Assembly: GCF_042186555.1 (NCBI RefSeq)
Contig: NC_133325.1
Span: 295,960,263 to 296,024,262, forward strand
DNA length: 64,000 nucleotides
Reading direction: 5' to 3'
Source of the DNA: Aquarana catesbeiana
Lineage: Eukaryota > Chordata > Amphibia > Anura > Ranidae
The first letter of the stretch is position 1; each line of letters begins with the position of its first letter. The notes under the pieces were generated by a model. The model saw only the letters and a program-made list of their open reading frames with translations, searched no databases and was not told where the DNA came from. The position numbers and the translations under genes were made by a program. Positions 56,112-64,000 of this stretch are shown piece by piece.

Positions 56112-57306
56112 CTCTATCCAAAATGAAAAAAAAAGTTTTGCCTCCAATTCTCTTTTAAAACATATGCCAACTCTTCCAATGGTGACACAACACACACTAA
56201 TGTACAGCTGCTACGTATAAAGTCCTTCCCTTACTTGCTGAAACATTCACAATTTCAATCATCAGCAAGAAAGCACTGATAGGTTGACAGGGAGCAACAC
56301 CATGGAACAGAATTACTAGTGTGACAGGGGCCTATGTCCAAAGTGGCCTGTACATGTACAGGAAATATGTCCAGAAGACCTTGATGAACATCAGTGGTGT
56401 AAACTCTATAGATTAAGTATATAAAGGCAGTACAGCGCTAGATAATAATATCCCTATAAATCTTCAATTAACATAAATGTCCATAAAGAGAGAGAAAATT
56501 CCAGATGAAGATCCAAGTGTGCAAGTGACATCCACATACGATGAGTGACTCATACAGTGATAAACCTCCACCAACTATATCGCTAGCCGCTCACCTCAGC
56601 AAGTGGACCCCTGAATGAATTCAGTCAGGTCTAAAACAGCTGTTCCCACAATGGGAGATAAACAGGAGCAGATAACTTGGGCCAGTCAGCTTACGGTCTC
56701 GTAGAGCGATCACATGCAATAGAATAAACAACATCTAGTGCTCTCTGTATATTGCTTTAAAAGTTTTAATAAAAGTAGATAAACTTACAAGGAAAGCACT
56801 GTTCCCCAGTGCGAAGGATAAAAGCATGTAGGATACTCCACGGAGATCGGTGAACAAGACGCGGGTGACGTCACGATTCAAGTCACGTGATGTTTTCCGT
56901 AAGCGTTACGTCCCTTGTGATGGGCGGGACTTCTTCAGCGGCGACGGCATGACGTGGTCCACCCGCTTTAAATAACTCAGCTGATCACCGCAGCCAATGG
57001 AGCAAATTGTGTACAGATTACCATGGTAACCAATGATCGAGAACGGAGATGATAGTTCTAATAATAGAACCAAGAAAGGATTTGCTATAACGGTGATAAA
57101 TAACCGAAGCTAAGCCCAAAATAACTAAACATATATGATGTTACTATGTGTAACTAATAGGAATGTGACCAGCTTCTAAAAAGGAAGTCTAGTTTGTGTG
57201 ACAACCCGTGTACTTGCTCGGTTCCGTGGAACATCCTTTTATATAATAAAACTGAATCAAAAATAAAATTATATCCGTATATTCCAAAAATAAAATACAT
57301 ATAAAA

Positions 57307-57762
57307 TTATCGGTCAGAAATAAAACAATTAACGTCAAACTCGACGTTCAAACCTCTAGGCAAGAGAACCTTAGTCTCGTGAATCCAATGGGATTCCCTG
57401 CGGCTGAGCTGGCGAAGGAAATTTCCCCCCCTCCAATGTTTATTAACTTTTTCAATCCCCCAGAATTTTAATCCTCTGGGGTTTTGATCATGTACCATTT
57501 TGAAATGTTTCGAAACATTGTGGGTTTTTAATCCTTTCTTAATATTATTAATGTGCTCGCCTAGACGCACATGCAGGGGCCTGGAGGTCCTTCCAATGTA
57601 TTGGAGGCCGCATCCGTACTCCAACATGTATACGACTCCAACTGTTGTGCAGGTAATCAATTGGTCAATTTTGTATTCCCTGCCCGTTGCGGTAGCAACA
57701 AACTTTTCGTTTTTTATTATTGCATTTGGAATGCCTGCAGGCTGTGCAACGCCCACAGGCAT
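57307..57762 (-). pseudogene. Penelope-like GIY-YIG endonuclease domain
   Basis: This is the frame continuing the element after a one-base shift. The motif reads VVYMLEYGCGLQYIGRTSRP (GIY replaced by VVY, YIG present), then LHVRLGEHINNIKKG with the conserved Arg and His, and RRESHWIHETKVLLPRGLN, where the Glu and the WI block are expected. It would nick DNA to prime reverse transcription. It is separated from the RT only by the frameshift. Confidence 0.92.
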
Positions 57763-59155
57763 ATAAACCTGAGAGAAAGGAGAATAATCTATTATCTGCT
57801 TGTGTGGGAGGATCTACCACTCCAGGTGCTAAACGGTCTCTTACAGACAGGGCTTTTTTGTAAATAAAAGACGGACGTGGTGGCAACAGGGGACCCAGCA
57901 CACGATCTTGTTTCAAGATTGGCCAGTTTCTTGCAACCAGCTTTTCAAATTGCTTATATTGGACGTTATAAATAAGTAGCATTTTAAAATTAGGGGCATT
58001 ATTACTAGTGTCTCTGACTTTATTAGAGATCAACTCTGACCTATCCATGGCTAAGACTTTTTCCATATCACTCTTTAAGGCTAGTTGATCATAACCTTTT
58101 TCTTGAAATTTAGAGGTAAGTACCATAGATTGAGAGATAAACTCACTATCATCAGTGCAATTTCGTTTGAGCCTCACAAATTGTCCCTTAGGGATGTTAA
58201 ATAGCCATGATTTGTGATGGCAGCTCTCTAATGGGATAAATGAGTTACGGTCAGTGGGTTTACGATAATTGCATAATTTGAACTTGTCTTCTTCCCTCCG
58301 GATCTCTAGGTCTAAAAACACTATTTTATCCTCACTAAAATTCCAAGTCAGTTGGATATTTTTAGTATTAGCATCAAGGGTTTGTACAAAGGTAGCCAGA
58401 CTAGAACGATCTCCCTCCCAGACCATTATCAGATCGTCTATATACCATTTGTAACAAACTAATTGTGGGGGATGGTGCCTAAACACTGCATCTTCCTCCC
58501 AGTGGGCCATGAACAAGTTGGCCACACTGGGAGCAAAGCGGGCACCCATCGCAACGCCCCTCTTTTGTAAATAAAATTGACGACTAAACCAAAAATAATT
58601 CTTCTCTAAACAGAAACGTAGACTTTTTAGTAGGAAATTCTTATGTTTAGTTGAGAGGTCAGAAAATTTATATAAGGCCCATTGTACCGAGGATAGAGCA
58701 TCCTCATGTCCAATAATAGTATATAAGGACCCTACGTCAGCTGTAACCAGAATACACGGGGAGGAGCAGCTGGTGGACTCCATAATTTGAATGACATGTT
58801 TCGTGTCTTTCAGAAACGCTTCAGTTTTATTCACAAGCCGTTGGAGGAAGTGATCGATGTATTGACCCACCCTGGAAGAAATAGAGTCAATACCATTGAC
58901 AATAGGCCTACCAGGGGGGTCAATACTATCCTTATGGATTTTTGGAAGACAATAAATAATGGGAGTTCTGCAGAATAAGGGGTCCAAGTAGGACGCCTCC
59001 TTCTTTGTCAGAATCCCCAGTGTCTTTCCTTCCTCCACAAGCCAGTGTAACTCGTCCTTATAGATCAACATAGGGTCCTTATTGAGAATCTGATAGGTAT
59101 CTGGATCATCCAGCAGTCTAACAAACTCTGCGAGATACTTGGACTTGAGTTGTTG
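57665..59155 (-). pseudogene. Penelope-like reverse transcriptase
   Basis: The open part starts after a TAA at about 59160 (IQQLKSKYLAEFVRL...), with an ATG at 59071. RT blocks in order are PIIYCLPKIHKD and GRPIVNGIDS; LVTADVGSLYTIIGH (motif A with its Asp); RGVAMGARFAPSVANLFM (motif B); KWYIDDLIMVWEG (motif C, both Asp present); and LTWNFSEDKIVFLDLEI. The linker has CGRCTACRHSKC, a Cys cluster found in Penelope proteins. The catalytic residues are intact. The frame is then lost near 57665-57760 at the start of the endonuclease, and an in-frame stop precedes the first block. The copy looks young but dead. Confidence 0.93.
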
Positions 59156-59249
59156 GATTTAATAAATTTCATCCTCAGTATTCAGCTGCTTTAGTTTTAC
59201 AACATAAGAGATTAGCGCTGGTTGAATTTTTGTTATAAACTCTATAGAT

Positions 59250-59446
59250 GGCAGAGTACTGTATAATTTCATTGAGATCTAAAATTCTTGTCCAAAAACA
59301 CCAGTTTGTATGAACACTGCTCAAACATCAAAGCACAAAGTAATGATGAATGAAACAACAACCATAAATCCATTTCCACTAAGCAGGGAACTACACTGAG
59401 AGGAAAAATGTACTATACATGCTCAAAAATGCCTAATTAAAACATT
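59250..59446. other. no gene seen
   Basis: Short intronic or intergenic spacer after the Penelope target duplication. Confidence 0.4.
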
Positions 59447-59750
59447 TTAAAGCAGAACTAAAAGCGGAAAGCAAATATTCGATGGAGAATACACATGGTC
59501 GGACTTTCCAACAACAAGCTCACATCCAACATTTCCCATCGGAAAATCCGACCATGTATACGCGGCATAACTGTGTGCAAGGATGACTGCACTCCTGGCC
59601 ATGCACGGTAATGATGTCATCCCGTGCCTGCCAATCAAGACTGCTGAAAAATGGCACTGGTAGAAGTCAGGGAGATGATACTGGTGCCGTTGAAAGACCT
59701 GCTGGACCGTTGAAGCACAAGTAAGCATTTTGGAATTTAGTTCCACTTTA
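59447..59750. mobile_element. MITE with older MITE relic inside
   Basis: TTTTAAAGCAGAACTAAAAG at the left and TTTAGTTCCACTTTA at the right form weak terminal repeats. Inside, 59485-59571 is a relic of the GTACACACG family (CACATGGTCGGACTTTCC against AAAATCCGACCATGTATACG). Confidence 0.6.
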
Positions 59751-59757
59751 CTAACAT

Positions 59758-60684
59758 ACAGTGGTCTCAGTTGTATATGTTTGTTAAAGTGATACTAAAC
59801 CCTCTTTTTTTAATGTACTGAGTAATATCAAGTAGTGCAAAATTAGTATTCTGTTTCCTAATATGTGTGCCAAAACATACTACCATAACCTACTTGCTCA
59901 CTTCTCCCAGCTCTAGGTCCTCAGAGCCCCCCCAAAAATCTGGTTAGTGAAGCACACTTCTTGAGCCAATCAAAAACAGAGTAAATCAGTAACATCTCAG
60001 GCTCTGGTCACTGTCAATCAGTAGATGGAGGCAGGAGCAGGACAGCGGCTTTCAGCCAAGGCAATAGTTTTCAATGGATGTAAGGAGACTTATCCATGTA
60101 GCTAGGTAGTAGCAAGAGTGACTCTATGGGTCCCTATAGAGGGATGGACTCACCCAAAGACAGGATCCAGAGAGGGGGGGATTTCCACCAGATTATCTGA
60201 AAGCAGGTACAGCATTCCAAGAAAAAGGACACACAAGCAAGTGCTGAAGTTTACAGTACTCCTGTATTTTTGTAATTGGGGTTCAGTGTCACTTGAATAT
60301 ATGCAGAAAGCCATAAATAGTTCTTGTTAGCACTATCCTTAATTGCTTACCATTTGAAACCTGGGTGCATTTTTAAATTGTCACTGGGATTAGTCTAGTT
60401 AAACCAGCTACGAGCCTCAGCGGCTTAGATGGGTTCTAGATAGTGTTAATGAAAAAAAATTATAGATAAAATTAAAAAAGAAACTACCACGCTATCTAAT
60501 AGAAATATGCTACCTATTGAAAAATATCTGTGTGTAAGTGAACGAAAATTATAAAGAAAATGCTAAAAGAAGAAAATAAAATTAGACATTTTAACATATT
60601 TTGTATTAAATATTTATTGAAATAATTTATAATTAAATTTAATTTAATAATTAAAAATGATTTATTAAAATATGTATTTAAATA

Positions 60685-60689
<5 letters not shown>
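59758..60689. other. no gene seen
   Basis: It starts with a lone TTAAAGTGATACTAAACCC end (59785) and becomes very AT-rich towards the TA repeat. No exon is recognised. Confidence 0.4.

Positions 60690-60754
<65 letters not shown>
60690..60754. repeat. (TA)n microsatellite
   Basis: About 32 TA units set in very AT-rich sequence. Confidence 0.97.
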
Positions 60755-60757
<3 letters not shown>

Positions 60758-60933
60758 ATATTATTAAAAAGAGAGGCTGCTATTTTTACAACAGAAGATG
60801 CAATAATGTGTAAACATTAATAAACAGCACTTCTCAATATATGAATAAGTCCAGTGAAAAGTCCTTTTATGATGAAATTAAATTCACCAAATGACTGTGT
60901 GTATAATCCCAACATATAAACTGTGTGCAAATA

Positions 60934-61448
60934 TACTGTATTTATTGGCGTATAACACTCATTTTTTTCACCATGAAAATCGGGTGCAAATAGCGTGTGT
61001 GTGTTATACGCCAATACTTCAATTTTAGCTGCCTCGGAGGGGACGGGGAGGGGGGCGGGATGAGTGCCATCAGAATACATACAGTGAGAATCTCCTGTTT
61101 ACTTGGTGGCCTCTGTAATAGGAAGTCCCGTCTCCTGGGCTGCCATTGGACCCCTGTTCTGTCTATCATAGGAGATTCTCACTGTATGTAATCTGTAGGT
61201 GCTCATCCTGCCCCTCTCCCTGTCCCCTCTAGGCTGCAGATGGGCATCGATCAGGCTGCACTGATGGCAATGGTGAGGCTGCTGCATTGATGGCAATGGT
61301 GAGGCTGCAGATTAGCACTGACCCTTATTTTGCTTCAAAGTTCCTTATTTAAAATTTAAGTTTTTTTCCTGAAACTTCCCCCTTAAAATTAATGTGCGTG
61401 TTATACGCCTGTGCGTGTTATACGCCGATAAATACGGGTAATCACATA
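60934..61448. mobile_element. MITE, ends TACTGTATTTATTGGCGTAT
   Basis: TACTGTATTTATTGGCGTAT and the following AACAC pair with GTGTTATACGCCGATAAATA. The right repeat unit GTGCGTGTTATACGCC is doubled. The interior is non-coding. CTCCTGTTTACTTGGTGG and GGGAATACAT-like words recur in inverted form around 61075-61195. Confidence 0.82.
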
Positions 61449-62662
61449 CTTTTCTTCCTTGTGCTCCACAGGGACTAAAAAATCTTCTAGCGCCACCCAA
61501 TGATTTCCACTCTACCACCTTGCAGAGGTTCCAGCAATTCGTTCCTGAATGTATAGGGCCTTAAAGGTGAATACCACTTGGTACAGCGTTCAGCCCCATC
61601 CAGCTGCAACATATTTGAGCCTACCATAGACTTTACCAGGCTGCAGGCAGCGGGGCTGGACGCTGCACCTATGCATTCTGGGATTACACGCACAGGAGCT
61701 AGACAACCCATGTGCAGGAGGCCTAATGCTAAAGGTCAAGGGTGTATAATCATCTTCAAATGAGATAAAATAGATCTCACACTCCAAACTTTGGTTGTAA
61801 CCTCTCTTATCCAAAAGACATCTCCACGTGTTTTATTTGTATAAAACAGGGGGAATCATATTCATAATATAACTCAAATTACTGTAATTCATGAAAAGTA
61901 AAATGGTGATGCAGAGCTATTCCCTGTCCACACAAACTCAACTTGAATTTTCCTGAAGGTGTCACAATATAATGCTGACAAGGGGAAAGAAGCTCTCCTA
62001 ACTTAAAAGGCAAATTTTTACTACTGTAATCTAAAAGTTCTTATTAGCTCTATTATTATTCCTAATAATAGTAGCAGTAGTGATAGTAGATAAAAGATAA
62101 AGAGAAAGTTATCTTTAGGCTCCTAGAGAACTGAAGTTTTAATGGATTTCAGGCTTTACGCTGTACATCAACCTGGCAATTCTTATCTTCCCAGCCCTGT
62201 CCAAGTTTATTTTCAGATAACATGCATTCCCACTGGGTGAATATTGAAACTAAATTTAGGCCACTCTTGGCTGAAGATTAGACAGTGGCATTACAACAAG
62301 TGCCCAACTTATCAGACAAAAGGCAGAGAACATTCCGAGTTCTATATATATTTAGATGTGGAAGAAGTGATAACGTGATACCTGATCACTGCAAATGTCT
62401 TTTATGTTTTCTTTATTATGGATATTTTTTATTAGTGTCTTATAATAACAAATTATATATTTATTATTCATGATTATATTTATTAAATTATATATTTATA
62501 TAAAAATACATACATTGAGTATAGAAAGCAAATAAGGCTGTTGGCCATAGTAACCAATCTTCATCATGTTATAATGGTAATTTTTTGACTGGCAAGACGA
62601 CAAAGCATATGGTATGTTGCTTTGGGAAACACTACTTTACTTTATTTTTTCTGTTTTCTTTT
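61449..62662. other. no gene seen
   Basis: AT-rich with short frames. This region was checked for adprhl1 exon 1 (an MEKFKAAM-like start and GDALGY) without success. Confidence 0.4.
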
Positions 62663-63435
62663 TTAACCTCCCTGGCGGTATGATTATTTCGGATTTTAGG
62701 TGCTGAAAGCGGTACAATTATTTTGCATGGAAATTTGGCGTTTTATATTGTAGGTCTGTAAATCTTAACAATAACACACTTAAATCTGTCCAAACCAGAG
62801 TCTAGTAGATATCCCAGGTATGATAAAGTTTGAAACACAAAAACATAAATTATAATATAATAAATAAAAATAAATAATTAAAAAAAAAAAAAAAAAATAG
62901 TAATAAAATAAATTTCCCCACAATTCACTATCGCTCAATTCTGCAAGTGTTCTAATTTACTATCGCTGTTTTCTAGCTGGTCTAAAGCCACTTTTGACGT
63001 AAAGGGACACTTTTTGGTTGCTATGGACAATCTCCAGTTTCCAGGCAGAAAGAACAGTATATATCATGTAAAACTGCATGCAGGGCATGGAACAAAGCAC
63101 TGGGGACAAAAGGGATGTGAAATCATTTCATACAGTACTGTAATCTGTAAGATTACAGTACTGTATGTATTATGATTTTTACTTTTTTTTTAATTTGCCG
63201 CCAGGCTCCGCCCCGGTGCGTCGCGCCGCTCACAGGGAACGGAGCCTGGCACGGAGAGGCTTCGGAGGAGGACGGAGCCCTCGGACACTGCGGGTGACAT
63301 CGCAGGATCCCGGGGACAAGGTAAGTAAAGCCGCCCCAGGATCCTGCAATGCGATCCTGAGTGTGGCTCGGGGTTACCGCTAATGGTACTGAATTTTAAC
63401 CCCGAGCCACACTCGGGAATACCGCCAGGGAGGCT
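62663..63435. mobile_element. TTAA-type element, ends AACCTCCCTGGCGGTA
   Basis: TTAACCTCCCTGGCGGTA pairs with TACCGCCAGGGAGGCTA (the TTAA is altered at the right). Near the right end GAGTGTGGCTCGGGGTTA and TAACCCCGAGCCACACTC form a perfect 18-bp-arm hairpin. Confidence 0.85.
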
Positions 63436-63514
63436 ACGGGCTTGTTTCCACCAGTGGCATTGGAGCCACATGTTTCCAGCACAGCCCCAATGCATAGACA
63501 AAGAAAAACACAGT

Positions 63515-63755
63515 GGGGGTTATTTACTAAAGGCAAATCCACTTTGCACTTCAAATGCACTTGGAAGTGCAGTCGCTGTAGATCTGAGGGGGACATGCAA
63601 GGAAAATAAAAAACAGCATTTTAGCTTGCACATGATTGGATGATAAAATCAGCAGAGCTTCCCCTCATTTCAGATCTTCCCCTCAGACCTACAGCGACTG
63701 CACTTCCAAGTGCACTTGTAGTGCAAAGGGGATTTGCCTTTCGTAAATAACCCCC
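63515..63755. mobile_element. MITE, same family as 48607
   Basis: GGGGGTTATTTACTAAAGGC pairs with CTTTCGTAAATAACCCCC, and AATCCACTTTGCACTTC pairs with AGTGCAAAGGGGATT. The core ATTGGATGATAAAATCAGCA is present. Confidence 0.9.
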
Positions 63756-64000
63756 ATGTTTCCAATGTTGTCAGTTCACACCGCTTTTTTCAGCACAATG
63801 AGAAGCGACACTAACCTCCATATTGTAAGGTTTAGAACTATTTTGAAATGTCAATAATCGCCCCAGCAGCAGATTGCACACTTGTGTGTTTTTAACACAG
63901 TGTGGGAAACATGCATTGGCAAAGGTGGGTTTCCTGCACCACGTTCTGGTATAAATGGGAACTATCATAAGTCTTTGAAACAACTGTAAAATGAATGTGT

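Larger units (their letters stand above)
56414..59235 (-). mobile_element. Penelope-like element, 5' truncated, with 14-bp target duplication
   Basis: TAAACTCTATAGAT occurs exactly at both borders (56400-56413 and 59236-59249). The inside encodes, on the minus strand, a Penelope-type reverse transcriptase followed by a GIY-YIG endonuclease, the order typical of this group (Neptune/Poseidon-like). The N-terminal region of the usual protein is missing. Confidence 0.93.

Noticed and set aside
54901..64000. Search for adprhl1 exon 1 (MEKFKAAM-like start, GDALGY, SDNT) on the minus strand
   Set aside because: No matching codons or donor of phase 1 were found. Exon 1 is taken to lie outside the window.

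Overview
This is vertebrate nuclear DNA, most likely from a true frog (Ranidae) or a close anuran relative. Three things suggest this. The one recognisable single-copy gene is a clear orthologue of the vertebrate heart gene ADPRHL1 (ARH2). Its small exons are separated by multi-kilobase introns with GT-AG borders. Most of the remaining DNA is transposon sequence of kinds I associate with ranid frogs: many palindromic MITEs with ends such as GCCCCGTACACACG, TTAACCTCCCTGGCGG and GGTTGATTTACTAAAGGCAAA, Tc1-like elements, CR1-like and L1/Tx1-like LINEs, a Penelope-like element, and arrays of short tandem repeats. The species call is inference from these repeats.

Gene layout (minus strand, read from high to low coordinates): adprhl1 exon 2 (54736-54900), exon 3 (49500-49625), exon 4 (28907-29047), exon 5 (28028-28155), exon 6 (24818-24950), exon 7 (17118-17271, or 17114 when the stop is read) and a very large exon 8 (5644-8875). 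Reading phases agree at every junction. Exon 1 was not found and should lie beyond 64000. The gene appears to have two ends. Reading through exon 7 gives a stop at 17114-17116 and the usual protein of about 354 residues. A GT that overlaps the last codon and the stop is in phase with exon 8 and would add about 1077 disordered residues. The ADP-ribosylhydrolase metal-binding motif is degenerate (HGGESG instead of HGGDSD), as expected for this pseudoenzyme.

Repeat layout: 2.0-5.3 kb, a 1-kb foldback and two MITEs downstream of the gene. 12.9-16.6 kb (intron 7), two dead Tc1 elements. 17.4-23.6 kb (intron 6), hAT-type and other MITEs plus a Tc1 end. 26.7-27.9 kb (intron 5), a third Tc1 lineage on the minus strand. 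30.1-37.0 kb (intron 3), an L1/Tx1-type LINE split by more than 5 kb of minisatellites. 37.0-42.1 kb, a minus-strand CR1-like LINE interrupted by a solo LTR with target duplication, a second LTR-like insert and a TTAA-flanked element. 43.5-44.2 kb, a tRNA-type SINE split by another CR1-like 3' end. 45.8-50.2 kb, MITEs and a CCACC-rich array. 50.7-52.5 kb, a 137-bp tandem repeat and another LINE relic. 56.4-59.2 kb (upstream intron), a Penelope-like element with GIY-YIG domain and 14-bp target duplications.

I see no prokaryotic or viral gene system, no CRISPR and no second host gene that I can support. The most informative points are the stop-overlapping splice donor of adprhl1, the tandemly repeated fast-evolving exon 8, and the well-preserved nested insertions that give relative ages.
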